DNA of 64,000 nt from Adonisia turfae CCMR0081 (GCF_011009555.1 NZ_QXHD01000004.1:7557219-7621218), one strand, 5' to 3'; numbered from the stretch's first letter, positions 16,480 through 25,794 are shown. The notes: generated from the letters alone by a model not told the origin. Numbers and translations are program-made.

Positions 16480-18834
16480 ATGGAATTTCAAGAACAGGTT
16501 GTCCGATCATCAGAAAATCAAGATATACAAAAATCACCTCAGCGTCCATCTGACTACCTAAAGCAAGCATTTGCCAAGCGGATGCTGTCACTTGCTGAAA
16601 GTATCCCAGAAAGCCCAACACTTGCATTAGTTGAGGCAGCACGTCCAGACATCCCCCACCTTGAAGCAGCAACTGAATGGATACAATGGTTACCCGATAA
16701 AGATATTACGTTACCTTACAAGGGGTTGAGGCATTTTTATGAAGGCCAGGGTTTGTATGAGCAAGCCTTACCATGGCAACAACAGTGTCTGGACAATGCG
16801 CGTGCCCGTTTAGGGGAGAAACATCTTGATGTCGCTGACGGTCTGAATGATCTGGCGGTCCTTCACCGCAAGCTGGGAAACTATAGTGAAGCAGAACCCT
16901 TGACTCTAGAGGCTTTAGAATTGCGTAAAGAGTCGTTGGGTAATGAGCATCTCGATATTGCCAAGAGTCTCAATAATCTAGCAGGGCTTTACGAAGATCA
17001 AGGCCACTACAGTAAAGCAGAGCCTCTCTATCAAGAGAGTTTAGTGATGTTTCAACTGCTGAGGGATGGACACCCTGGGATAGCTACCACCCTTCAAAAT
17101 CTGGCTCTGCTCTACTCAAAGCAAGGGCGTTATGGTGAAGCAGAGCCCCTTTATCGAGAAGCGATAGAGATTTATCAAGGGGTACTGGATGACGACCATC
17201 CAAATATAGCCAAGATTTTCAATAATTTGGCAACACTTTACGACGAGCAAGGTCGTTATGATAAGGCTGAATCTCTCTACCAAAAGGCGCTTACGATAGA
17301 GAAACAGTGGTTAGGTGAAGAGCATCCTGATATTGCCAATAGTCTTAATGATCTTGCAGCACTCTATTCAAAGCAAGGCCGTTATGATGAGGCTGAACCT
17401 CTCTATCAAGAGGCACTGACAACAGCTCAACAGCGGTTAGGAGGCGCACATCCTTCTGTGGCCATAGGTCTCAACAACTTGGCGTCACTTTACCATAGCC
17501 AAGGTCAATATAGCGAGGCCGAATTGCATTATCAAAAGGCGTTGGTAATGAGTCGACAGCTACTGGGCGAGAAGCATCCTGATGTAGCTATAAGTTTTAA
17601 TAATCTGGCAACGCTTTACGAAGATCAAGGTCGTTACGACAAGGCCAAAACTTATTATCAAGAGGCACTAGCCATAAGCCAATACTTGTTTGGCAATGAA
17701 CATCCCGATGTAGCCACAAGCCTCAACAACTTAGCAGGGCTCTATTCTAGTCAAGGACATTACAGCGAAGCAAAGCATCTCTATCAAGAGGCTTTAAAAA
17801 TGCGTAAGCAGTTGTTAGACGAGAAGCATCCCGATGTAGCCAGCAGTCTCAACAATCTGGCTTTGCTTTATTCGAAGGAAGGGCGTTACAGCGAAGCAGA
17901 GTCCCTCTACCAAGAAGTGCTAGCAATAGATAAGCAGCGATTTGGCAGCGAACATCCTGCTGTAGCCATAAGCCTCGACAACTTAGCAGAGGTTTACCAA
18001 AATCAAGAGCGCTATAATGAGGCAGAGTCCCTTTATCAACAGGCCCTAGCGATGCGTCAACAGCTATTGGGTAATGAGCATCCTGACATAGCTAGCAGCC
18101 TTAACAATCTGGCAGGGCTTTACCAAAGTCAAGAGCGCTACAGTGAAGCGGAATCTCTTCTGCGAGAAGCCCTGGCCATGCACCAACAACTATTGAGCGA
18201 TACACATCCCGATATAGCCAGTAGTCTCAACAATTTGGCCTTTGTGTATAAAATTCAGGGTCGTTATAGTGAAGCAGAACCTCTCTATCAAGAGGCCCTG
18301 ACGATGTTCAAGCAGGTGTTAGGTGAGAAGCATCCTGATATAGCCACTAGCCTCAATAATCTGGCTTTTCTCCACCACGACCAAGAGCACTACAGCCAGG
18401 CCGAGTCTTTCTATCGAGAAGCGCTATTGATGCGTCAACAGCTATTAGGTGAACCACATTTGGATGTAGCAGATAGTCTCAACAATTTGGCCTCGTTGTA
18501 CCATGATCAAGGTCGCTACAGCGAGTCAGAGCCTCTTTATCAAGAGGCTCTGACAATGCGTAAACAGTTATTCGGTAATTCCCATCCCGATATAGTCACC
18601 AGTCTTAACAATTTGGCGATGCTGTATCATGATCAAGGCCGGTATAGTGAGGCAGAACCTCTTTTACGAGAAACGCTAACACTTACTAAGAGGCTTTTAG
18701 GACCAAAGCATCCGTCTACTAAAACCGTTCGAGAAAATCTACAAATTTTACAGGGGCAGCCTTCAACCCCAAAAGAATCATCTAAGCTAAGTCAACTTGT
18801 CAAGAGATTCTGGCATGCTTTAGAGGGGTTTTAG
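16480..18834 (+). CDS. Kinesin-light-chain-type TPR protein, partner or broken half of the NB-ARC protein
   Basis: 784 residues. After about 115 N-terminal residues (SDYLKQAFAKRMLSLAESIP...), which match the linker normally found between NB-ARC and TPRs in fused proteins, there are 15 full 42-residue TPRs. Their pattern is HPDVAxSLNNLAxLYxxQGRYxEAEPLYQEAL, with a degenerate unit at each end. Such arrays usually form a sensor superhelix. It starts 43 nt after the NB-ARC stop in a different frame (frame 1 against frame 0). Either the pair functions as two subunits or this is a gene split by a frameshift-type event. Confidence 0.9.
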   Translation: MEFQEQVVRSSENQDIQKSPQRPSDYLKQAFAKRMLSLAESIPESPTLALVEAARPDIPHLEAATEWIQWLPDKDITLPYKGLRHFYEGQGLYEQALPWQQQCLDNARARLGEKHLDVADGLNDLAVLHRKLGNYSEAEPLTLEALELRKESLGNEHLDIAKSLNNLAGLYEDQGHYSKAEPLYQESLVMFQLLRDGHPGIATTLQNLALLYSKQGRYGEAEPLYREAIEIYQGVLDDDHPNIAKIFNNLATLYDEQGRYDKAESLYQKALTIEKQWLGEEHPDIANSLNDLAALYSKQGRYDEAEPLYQEALTTAQQRLGGAHPSVAIGLNNLASLYHSQGQYSEAELHYQKALVMSRQLLGEKHPDVAISFNNLATLYEDQGRYDKAKTYYQEALAISQYLFGNEHPDVATSLNNLAGLYSSQGHYSEAKHLYQEALKMRKQLLDEKHPDVASSLNNLALLYSKEGRYSEAESLYQEVLAIDKQRFGSEHPAVAISLDNLAEVYQNQERYNEAESLYQQALAMRQQLLGNEHPDIASSLNNLAGLYQSQERYSEAESLLREALAMHQQLLSDTHPDIASSLNNLAFVYKIQGRYSEAEPLYQEALTMFKQVLGEKHPDIATSLNNLAFLHHDQEHYSQAESFYREALLMRQQLLGEPHLDVADSLNNLASLYHDQGRYSESEPLYQEALTMRKQLFGNSHPDIVTSLNNLAMLYHDQGRYSEAEPLLRETLTLTKRLLGPKHPSTKTVRENLQILQGQPSTPKESSKLSQLVKRFWHALEGF

Positions 18835-18966
18835 GTTTGCACAATCTTGTCACTCAAAAGAAGACTGGGTAGGTTACAAAAATTATGATTCTATAAATAA
18901 TACAATCAAACTGTACAAGTAAATTAGTACAAGCATTGGGTTGATTCCAGCTTATCAAAATTCACC

Positions 18967-19374
18967 TTATGCCCCTAATAAGATAGATATAGCAGTGCCC
19001 AAAACAATAAGCAATACTCCAATAAGACTTAGTGGCAATGCAATAAGGTATGTAAGGAAACCCGCAACTATTTTTGCCAGAAAAATGCCAATCATTGGCT
19101 CCATAAAAGAACGAATGAAACTCCATATCCATATGAGATAGGACATAGTTTCTTCTCTATTAAAAAGTACGCAAATAGCCAAGGTGATATTTTGAATAAC
19201 TAGCCCACCAGGTGCCCAGAGAAATCGACAGCAGTCATCGTATGCGAAATCTTCCAGCTCTTTCTTTGTATATGTACCTGAAAACTCAAAAAGATCATCT
19301 GGAAACCATTTGATTATTTGGTAATGCCACATACGCCATTTTGCTTTATGGTGCATATACATAGTAAAAGACAT
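18967..19374 (-). CDS. Small membrane protein, function unknown
   Basis: 135 residues. The N-terminal half contains a mixed helical stretch with FSGTYTKKELEDFAYDDCCRF. The C-terminal half has about two to three hydrophobic segments ending LPLSLIGVLLIVLGTAISIL. Composition and codon use look coding. A 49-aa membrane peptide gene lies just upstream on the same strand. Family not recognised. Confidence 0.55.
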   Translation of the reverse strand: MSFTMYMHHKAKWRMWHYQIIKWFPDDLFEFSGTYTKKELEDFAYDDCCRFLWAPGGLVIQNITLAICVLFNREETMSYLIWIWSFIRSFMEPMIGIFLAKIVAGFLTYLIALPLSLIGVLLIVLGTAISILLGA

Positions 19375-19421
19375 GCTACAAAAAGCTGTTGAGATTCCAG
19401 GATCTTTTTGGCTTTAGCTCT

Positions 19422-19571
19422 TTATTCAGGTAAATATCTAATATAAGCTGTGGAATTTAATCCAAGCGCCCCACAAAGTGCGATTGCTAGCACTCTTCGC
19501 AGAAAATTTCCGCTAAAGACGAAGAAAAAACTACTAAGCCCAATAATTAGTAGATACAGGCGACGACGCAT
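19422..19571 (-). CDS. Possible 49-residue membrane peptide
   Basis: ATG at 19571, TAA ending at 19422. The peptide starts MRRRLYLLIIGLSSFFFVF, a basic N-terminus plus one hydrophobic helix with positive-inside orientation, followed by a second semi-hydrophobic stretch. It lies 47 bp upstream of the 135-aa membrane gene. No clear ribosome-binding site. Plausible but unproven. Confidence 0.35.
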   Translation of the reverse strand: MRRRLYLLIIGLSSFFFVFSGNFLRRVLAIALCGALGLNSTAYIRYLPE

Positions 19572-19921
19572 AGTGGAGCACAAGAAGCCGGTTATTCTGT
19601 TGTTAGAGGTTTCTTCCGTCCTTCGAAGTTCAGTAGAATACTTTTATTGAACTGATATTCCGCACTCCCAACTGGCACATTCGATATTTAAACGAAGCAA
19701 TCAGGCTTTTAGAGTCAATAATCAGGAATAGATCTCAAAAATGGGATCTTATTGAGAATTGGCTTTCAGTGGTTCAAACGAACTATATGACTTGAAGCTA
19801 CTGTTATTCAAAGGCTTCAGCGTTAATACCTGAGTGTGACAGTTCAGAGGGCAGAGAGTGGGATTGAAAATTTTTGTTAATCAATACTACACTTTTGCTT
19901 AAGTGATACGGCCCTCATGCT
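19572..19921. other. Intergenic region, nothing recognised
   Basis: About 350 bp, AT-rich, between divergent genes. A 66-codon frame (19,450-19,650, plus strand) overlaps the start of this stretch but looks random. No clear promoter, repeat or RNA gene was recognised. Confidence 0.45.
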
Positions 19922-20866
19922 TTGTTGGATGTTGAATGGCCTACAACCCTGAACCAAATAGCTCAACTAGCCACCTCGGGTAAGAGCCGCAGAATCTTTA
20001 TTCCCTCATATTTTTATCTGTTTATCCCCCAACAGAATCATGCGTTTTTTTATGCATTTCTCACAGTTGGCTTCTTAGCGTTGAGCTCAATTTTCAGCAC
20101 TTCTGAAAAAGGTCTGGCTCAAGGTACTACCATTTTGCGTGAACAGGGAAGATTGAAATCCAGTGATAATCGTCTCACTGACAACAGCCCATATGATATT
20201 TATCGGTTTAATGGGAATGCAGGACAGCAAGTCACAATTACGTTAGAGAGCTCTGATTTTGACACTCATTTATTGTTAATTGATACTGTAGGGAACACAA
20301 TCAGCGAAAATGATGATGTTCGTAATGGCATAACTAACTCCGGGCTCACTGTGACTCTCCCGGAAAATGGCGAATACGTTATTGTGGCGAATACCCATCA
20401 ACCATCCGGACAAGGCAGATATGTATTAACCATGACTTCTGACTCAGCAGTTGCTAGTGGACAACCTACCAGCCAAAGCTCTTCATCAGCAGGTGAGGGA
20501 GTTATTGAAGGTAGGCTAACCTACCCATCTGATTATGTGCCAGCCTTAAGGGTATGTGCTCAATCGACAAGTAACTACTATCTCTTAAACTGCATAAGTA
20601 CAGAGCTTGATCAAACGAGTTTTCAGTTGTCTGTTAGCCCTGGTGAATATTATGTATTTAGTTACGAAAAGGACACTTTCCGCGATGCTGACACTAATGT
20701 AATGTATGATGCTTTTTTCTATCATGCAAACTGGGAGCCCAACAGCAATCCTATTCCTGTTCGTGTCGTAGCAGGAGAAACCGTCAGTGGCATCTCTCTT
20801 GAAAATTATTCAATTTGTAGAGATAGAGCTACAACTCCAAGCTATTGTGTTGTTCCACCAAACTAA
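19922..20866 (+). CDS. Secreted PPC (pre-peptidase C-terminal) domain protein
   Basis: 314 residues. The start is uncertain: the frame opens with a TTG at 19922 and has no ATG near the N-terminus. A signal-like helix (about 40-60, FLTVGFLALSSIF) ends near GLAQ-GT. The PPC domain follows at about 70-172: an N-terminal strand (LREQGRLKSSDNRL), YDIYRFNGNAGQQVTITLES, DFDTHLLLID, ENDD, and GEYVIVANT with a closing YVLTM. A second beta domain of about 120 residues follows, with four Cys. PPC domains are non-catalytic beta modules of exported proteins. No enzyme domain is present, so it may be an adhesion or envelope protein. Confidence 0.75.
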   Translation: MLDVEWPTTLNQIAQLATSGKSRRIFIPSYFYLFIPQQNHAFFYAFLTVGFLALSSIFSTSEKGLAQGTTILREQGRLKSSDNRLTDNSPYDIYRFNGNAGQQVTITLESSDFDTHLLLIDTVGNTISENDDVRNGITNSGLTVTLPENGEYVIVANTHQPSGQGRYVLTMTSDSAVASGQPTSQSSSSAGEGVIEGRLTYPSDYVPALRVCAQSTSNYYLLNCISTELDQTSFQLSVSPGEYYVFSYEKDTFRDADTNVMYDAFFYHANWEPNSNPIPVRVVAGETVSGISLENYSICRDRATTPSYCVVPPN

Positions 20867-20936
20867 GTGCTACCCTCAAACCAATGGGTAAAAGTGTTTG
20901 CTTGAGCGGAAGTAACCTGATGACAATAATAATAGT

Positions 20937-21470
20937 TTAAAGTTTATTCCTTAATGCACTCAAGTAGAGAGAGACAGCCTTCACACTAGTAGCAAACGCA
21001 TGTTCATTACAATGGTACATGCTATCATGAGCAACCATTTCGTATAGACCATTTGCTTCTAATGGCTTGCTGTAAGTCATATAGTAACTTAATTGAGTGG
21101 TATTGTATTTTCCGCATTTCACTATTTCCTCATTACGTACTAATACCCAAAAATCAACATCTTCCCATGTATCCTTACCTGTGTAAGGACATAGACTAGT
21201 TAAAAGGGCTGTATTTTCTTTGCCCTCAAAAATCAATCGGTTTAGACTCTCCTCCCAATGTTGATAGTAGTCGCCTCGTTGCCATAAGCGAGTACTACAC
21301 CAAAAATCTCGAATGTAGTCGCCAATGACTATGCGAGCACCGATAGTCGGATCTATTGGATGATCGGGCTGAGGTAAAAGGACTTTGTTATCATATCCTT
21401 CGATGACAGCAAAATCATATTGAAACTCATCATTTGCAATGAAGTCCAACCAAAATTTGCTTTCTTGCAT
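20937..21470 (-). CDS. Predicted immunity protein for the adjacent toxin
   Basis: 177 residues, soluble, acidic, no signal peptide. Its ATG overlaps the toxin's TAA by one nucleotide (TAATG), the standard arrangement for toxin-immunity pairs. The sequence (many aromatic residues, HWEESLNRLIFEGKE, AHDSMYHCNEHAFATSVKAV) is compatible with a CdiI-like immunity protein; I do not recognise a named family. Assignment rests on gene order, cytosolic location and the identity of the upstream gene. Confidence 0.65.
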   Translation of the reverse strand: MQESKFWLDFIANDEFQYDFAVIEGYDNKVLLPQPDHPIDPTIGARIVIGDYIRDFWCSTRLWQRGDYYQHWEESLNRLIFEGKENTALLTSLCPYTGKDTWEDVDFWVLVRNEEIVKCGKYNTTQLSYYMTYSKPLEANGLYEMVAHDSMYHCNEHAFATSVKAVSLYLSALRNKL

Positions 21471-23497
21471 TAGTTCCTGCGCCTCTCTTGCAAGTCATTG
21501 GTGTACGTGCCTATGCGCTCACCACGCTGATTAAAAACTTTCCATAAGGGCTCGGGGTCACGAGCCCTACCATGACCTGCAATATCAGGTGAAATATACA
21601 CTCTTTGATTCGTCTCTGGCAAGCGTCCCTGAAAAACAGGCGCACCTTGTGTACCATTTTGCAATAATCTTGGAAGACTACCAGGCTCGACCTGTTCAAA
21701 ACCCAGTTCTTGAGCACGTTTTCTTGCTGCTGCATTTGTCCAACCACCACGACCAATTGTGATTGATCCCGACTCATCACGAGCAAATTCATCTAATCGC
21801 CGACCAACACCAGAGGCAACATCATCAATTTTATTGATAGCAGCCTGTGTTAATTGACCGACGCGACGACCATAAGGAACAAGAGATAATACACTTTCCC
21901 ACCATTCCAGCTCTTCCCCTGTAATCTGATCAACACCAGTAATGGCATTAACCCAATCAGTAGCTGTACCAACACCAGGAATAAACCCAACCAACAAGCT
22001 AGCCGCTTGACGAGAAACCTGCTCCACATGAGATTGTTCAGGCTCTGCTTGAGCTATGGGTAATTCATTATTTATCTTGTTTGAGGCTGCTGCAAAACTA
22101 TTGTGATTAACTTGAAGTTGATCTTCCTTAACAGCTTCCTGATAAGCAATGGTTAACGCTAGGGCACCTTGATCAAGGTTCTCTGCTTCAAAAGCTAAGC
22201 ACGCTTGTCTAACCCAATATTGGCTGGAATAAATGTCATTATTATCTGCTCCAAACTGTTCACAATCTAATGTTGGAGAGCCATACGTTAAACTCAGAAT
22301 ATTAGCGATAGCCTCTTCCGGAGGAACGGTACAGCGAACTGTCCATGATTCGTAGTACCTGTTATGCCATCCCGCTTGGTTCCACTCTAATCTTACTGTA
22401 GCCGTATCTGGGCAAGTACCATCTGAGCTGAAAAAGTTTGCATAGTGTTTGACTACATCTGGTTGTACAGAAGGACGATCGGTGATAGGTCCACCATTAT
22501 AGTTATAGTCAGCAACTATGACCCGTGGATAAAGAACATCACTTAGCACACTAGAGTAGATTGTACCAAAGTGAATCTTTTGCTTAATAACTTCACCGCG
22601 ATTTTCGTCAAATATCTCAAATAGAAACACTTCTTGTGCTCCCATTTGCACTCTTTGAAAATCATCACGCCCCTCAGCTTGCCCAATGATTGACTCATTT
22701 TGATCTGGCTCAGGTTGTTGTTCCACAGAGCCCGACATAGCCGCACCATCTATTAAGCCGGTATTCTGAGAAGTATCTGTACCCAGTAAACGATTTGCAG
22801 TAATGAATCCTCTTGAGTTAGGGAATGACGCAATGAAATCTGAAATATCAACATCTTCTGGTGAATTTGCGAGGCAAATTTCATTAATGGATGCTAGAGC
22901 TTGGGCTTCTGATACCTCAAGAGCTGAGAAATCAACACCAATTGGACTCAAGCTTTCTGAAAATACAGGATATATCGATCTAAGTTCTTCTATGGATTCA
23001 ACATCGGCTATCAACTGCATATTGCTCCCAGCATTTTCGAGGTTCATGCTAGTGGCTTGAAGAATCTTGGAATAGTAACTCTGCAGATTGTTCAGTTGCG
23101 GATTACTGATTTCTATTCTTTGAATGGTTTGAATAAAATCGTCTAAATTATTAGACGCTATACTTGTAGCATTAGTATAACGACCTGCATTAGTTTTTAT
23201 ATCCTCTAGAGTTTGAGCAGAAGAGACTTCTTCTATGAGAGCATCGATCTCATAGAAGAAGCTATCTACTATTGCTTGTCCTTGATTTATCCTATGCTTT
23301 AGCTGATTACATTGAGCGACTATGGAATTGTTTAAACTCTGAGCAATAGTTGTTGCTGGGTATTGCTCAATTCCTTGTACTCCTTTGCGTGTAGAAGGCA
23401 CTCGTGTCTGAACAGCTAATACAGGAAATGTAGCGTGATAGATAAAGCATAATATTAAGGAGGTTGACGCAAAAACTTTAGGATTGCTAAGAGCCAT
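21470..23497 (-). CDS. Secreted polymorphic toxin with pre-toxin and Ntox21-like RNase C-terminus
   Basis: 675 residues. The N-terminal signal sequence (LILCFIYHATFPVLAVQ) indicates export through the general secretory route. A helical region (about 55-230) and a Cys-containing domain follow. At about 498-545 is a pre-toxin motif: LLVGFIPGVGTATDWVNAI, then TGEELEWWESVLSLVPYGRR. The last about 90 residues are a small toxin domain with GGWTNAAARKRAQELGF, SPDIAGHGRARD and RGERIGTY. These fit the Ntox21 description (a Lys, then [DS]xDxxxH, RxG[ST] and RxxD), a BECR-fold tRNase used by some CdiA toxins. There is no ADP-ribosyltransferase or metallonuclease motif. The delivery route is unknown. Confidence 0.75.
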   Translation of the reverse strand: MALSNPKVFASTSLILCFIYHATFPVLAVQTRVPSTRKGVQGIEQYPATTIAQSLNNSIVAQCNQLKHRINQGQAIVDSFFYEIDALIEEVSSAQTLEDIKTNAGRYTNATSIASNNLDDFIQTIQRIEISNPQLNNLQSYYSKILQATSMNLENAGSNMQLIADVESIEELRSIYPVFSESLSPIGVDFSALEVSEAQALASINEICLANSPEDVDISDFIASFPNSRGFITANRLLGTDTSQNTGLIDGAAMSGSVEQQPEPDQNESIIGQAEGRDDFQRVQMGAQEVFLFEIFDENRGEVIKQKIHFGTIYSSVLSDVLYPRVIVADYNYNGGPITDRPSVQPDVVKHYANFFSSDGTCPDTATVRLEWNQAGWHNRYYESWTVRCTVPPEEAIANILSLTYGSPTLDCEQFGADNNDIYSSQYWVRQACLAFEAENLDQGALALTIAYQEAVKEDQLQVNHNSFAAASNKINNELPIAQAEPEQSHVEQVSRQAASLLVGFIPGVGTATDWVNAITGVDQITGEELEWWESVLSLVPYGRRVGQLTQAAINKIDDVASGVGRRLDEFARDESGSITIGRGGWTNAAARKRAQELGFEQVEPGSLPRLLQNGTQGAPVFQGRLPETNQRVYISPDIAGHGRARDPEPLWKVFNQRGERIGTYTNDLQERRRN

Positions 23498-23520
23498 CTG
23501 ACAAAATTAAAAGTGCTTGA

Positions 23521-24018
23521 TCACAAACAAAACTCTTGTCCCCATTGCAGATTAATACCAACCCCAGGTTCTACACATTCAAAGCGCGTCACACTGCCAC
23601 TGACCAACCCATATTTTGATGACCAGTCTGTGTAATTCACTTGAAAATCCACTAGACTGACAGGCTGACACTCTGTGATGAGCTGTGTGCTGATGGTGGT
23701 CATAAACTGATGCGAGTTCATTACATCTGCTGCAGCCTGACCGTTCATCCTAAAGACAACACCGATCGGAGCATCTGCTGGATAATTGGCATATCCTTTG
23801 CTGATATCAGTAATCACAACGTCGGCAACCTGAACATCTCGCCCTTCTTCGAGGGAGTTGACTGCTTCAGATACTAACTGTGAGCACTGTTGTTGCATTT
23901 CTTCTGACATTGCTTGGGCAAAGGCCATGTCAGCATTTAGTAGTGCTGATAAAGGTAGTGTTACTGGTATCAGTCCAAGCAGCAGGCGTAGGTCTCTACA
24001 AAATGTAGTATTGAGCAC
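23521..24018 (-). CDS. Small exported protein in the toxin operon
   Basis: 165 residues from a GTG at 24018. The signal peptide is LLLGLIPVTLPLSALLNADMAFA, with an AFA-Q cleavage site. The mature part has Cys residues that could form disulfides (QQQCSQL, TECQP, FECVEPG, FCL end). It lies 23 bp upstream of the toxin gene on the same strand, so they are probably co-transcribed; also possible is a role in export or in neutralising the toxin outside the cytosol. Family not recognised. Confidence 0.65.
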   Translation of the reverse strand: MLNTTFCRDLRLLLGLIPVTLPLSALLNADMAFAQAMSEEMQQQCSQLVSEAVNSLEEGRDVQVADVVITDISKGYANYPADAPIGVVFRMNGQAAADVMNSHQFMTTISTQLITECQPVSLVDFQVNYTDWSSKYGLVSGSVTRFECVEPGVGINLQWGQEFCL

Positions 24019-24143
24019 TTTGTTTATCCCGAAACTGGAAGCTTTTGCCTCAAGGATAGCCTTAGCTTGTCAAGCTAAGTGCTCTGCACAGAAAATTTTA
24101 ATATGGAACCGATTGCCCAGCTGATCATCAACGATTAACGCAT

Positions 24144-24664
24144 TCACAACCGAATCCACTCAATTTCATCAAGGCTCACTTTACTGGCCTGCCGATCGTA
24201 AAGCGCGGTCGCCCTGACATCTTCGTGACCAACTACCTGGAGCAATATCCCGACTGCCACCCCGCTCCAGGTAGTTGGTGATGCCGGTGCCTCTAAAGAT
24301 ATGGTTACAGATCTCGGTAGAAATCCCCGCATCCTGGGCGCGACGTTTAACCATAGCCAAGGCCTCACGGCGATGAAGACGGCGATTGCTCAGCACGCCA
24401 ACCCGGCCCCACTGCCGGCTACGAAAAACCGCCGTTCCTTTACCTCAGGTCAGATCGGACTGCTGCTCGGCAGCGGTAATATAGGCATGAAGATAATCAT
24501 CTGCCGTATGATGCAGCGGCACTTCCAGATACTTGCCACCCTTTTCCTAGAGCCGGATCCAGCGCCGGGATCCCTTTAAGAAGCAATCCTCAACGTTCAT
24601 GGCCAGCACCGCGCAGATGCGGGCAAAGGTAAAAGCCATGAGGGCGATTAAGGCGAGATCGCAT
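24144..24664 (-). pseudogene. Decayed tyrosine recombinase (C-terminal half only)
   Basis: This is a diverged copy of the C-terminal half of the intact integrase at 26,017-27,018, roughly 85% identical by eye. It keeps ALMAFTFARICAVLAMNVED through the HTFR-like and GHEDV boxes but has two in-frame stops (RL-stop-EKGGKYLE, and SDLT-stop-GKG) and a frameshift before VVGHEDVRATALYDRQ. The similarity ends abruptly at 24,664, at a GATCGC core. The frameshift coincides with a 16-bp perfect inverted repeat. Confidence 0.9.
24228..24279. repeat. Perfect 16-bp inverted repeat inside the integrase pseudogene
   Basis: ACCAACTACCTGGAGC (24228-24243) and GCTCCAGGTAGTTGGT (24264-24279) with a 20-bp spacer. 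The intact copy has only an imperfect version at the same place, so one arm has been rewritten to match the other; this also accounts for the 2-bp loss that shifts the frame. Confidence 0.85.
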
Positions 24665-24771
24665 GGAGTATGAGCAAATGAATAAAAATGTTATAACCCG
24701 TGCAATACAAGGGTCTCAAGTAGAATTTTAGATGATAGGCTAAATACCCCGGATGGTCTTTTACAGGCTAT

Positions 24772-25794
24772 TTAATTCTCTCGTACCACTACTGATACTG
24801 GAAAGTGATCACTAAAGCCATTGGCATTGATATTCTCTTCAGCATCTCCTCTGGGAAGTCCAAACCGAATCGGCCCTTGACCTACGCGATGATCAATCAT
24901 TTCTGAAAATAATTCAACTTTAGCCGTTTCTTCCTGCACTCGAAGCGGACCATTATTCAGAAGAAGACCTTTAGAAACAAGGATTTGATCAAATACGTTA
25001 CCGTTGCCTCTAAAATACAGTGTTCCGTCTAGCAACCTTAATTTGCCGTTTCGGTCTTCCGCCTGTTGCTGTAAATAACGCCAGGCCAGATTATAAAAAC
25101 GAGCTGTCCGCGCCCGTTCAACATCACCACGTTCTCGTGTTGCTCTCGCATGAACTTGCAGCGATTCATCGAATGGATCGTCGTTGAAATCGCCCAAGGC
25201 AATGATGGGAATGTTGCTCCCTTTCTCTTCGAGAATTCGTTCATGCCAGTAGGCAAGAGTTTCACCGGCAGTCATGCGGAATCCCCGACTTTCGAAAGCA
25301 CCGCCACTTCGAGACGGCCAGTGATTGCAAAGAGCAATCAGCTCATTCCCCGGCTCAGTCGTAAACGTAACCTGTGTAATATCGCGAGTTCCGGTACGCC
25401 GCATCACAAAATGAGAAAAGATTGTATCCGGGTTAATTGTGTAGCGAGCACTATCGTATATAAAAGCTGTATCAATGCCTCGACGATCGCGGGTGGCATC
25501 AACATGAACAACAGAATAAGTACGGTTATTGAGTTGTTCGCTCAAACGCTCGATTAATTTCTCCAATACAAAAGCATTTTCTACTTCACAAACGCCCAGG
25601 ATATCAGGACCTTGAACGTCATTCATCTGCCGGATAATGGACACTAATTGGTCAATTTTCTTGTTGAATAAATCAACAGTCCAGCCAGTCAGATCCTTTT
25701 CCACCCGCCTTGCCAGCCAGGGCTCGCGTCCAGGATGGTTTTCTGGAGCAAATAGGTTTTCCAGGTTCCAAAAAGCGATGAAATGCGCCGACAT
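24772..25794 (-). CDS. Endonuclease/exonuclease/phosphatase (EEP) superfamily protein
   Basis: 340 residues. EEP landmarks in order: FWNLENLF (about 8-15, first Asn and Glu), LGVCEVEN (catalytic Glu, about 66-73), NHWPSRSGG (His/Ser loop, about 157-165), ALGDFNDDP (Asp-Asn, about 199-207), and the C-terminal GFSDHFPVS (Asp-His). All expected catalytic residues are present, so it is probably an active phosphodiesterase: a DNase, RNase or phosphatase. No signal peptide was seen. It lies between the integrase pseudogene and the intact integrase, like a captured cargo gene. Confidence 0.88.
   Translation of the reverse strand: MSAHFIAFWNLENLFAPENHPGREPWLARRVEKDLTGWTVDLFNKKIDQLVSIIRQMNDVQGPDILGVCEVENAFVLEKLIERLSEQLNNRTYSVVHVDATRDRRGIDTAFIYDSARYTINPDTIFSHFVMRRTGTRDITQVTFTTEPGNELIALCNHWPSRSGGAFESRGFRMTAGETLAYWHERILEEKGSNIPIIALGDFNDDPFDESLQVHARATRERGDVERARTARFYNLAWRYLQQQAEDRNGKLRLLDGTLYFRGNGNVFDQILVSKGLLLNNGPLRVQEETAKVELFSEMIDHRVGQGPIRFGLPRGDAEENINANGFSDHFPVSVVVREN

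Noticed and set aside
16480..18834. Regular repeats as a possible CRISPR array
   Set aside because: The repeats are 126 bp, diverged and in frame; they encode 42-residue TPR units.
19450..19650. A 66-codon plus-strand frame
   Set aside because: Lys/Arg/Ser-rich with no recognisable pattern and antisense to a better minus-strand small-membrane-protein candidate (19,422-19,571).
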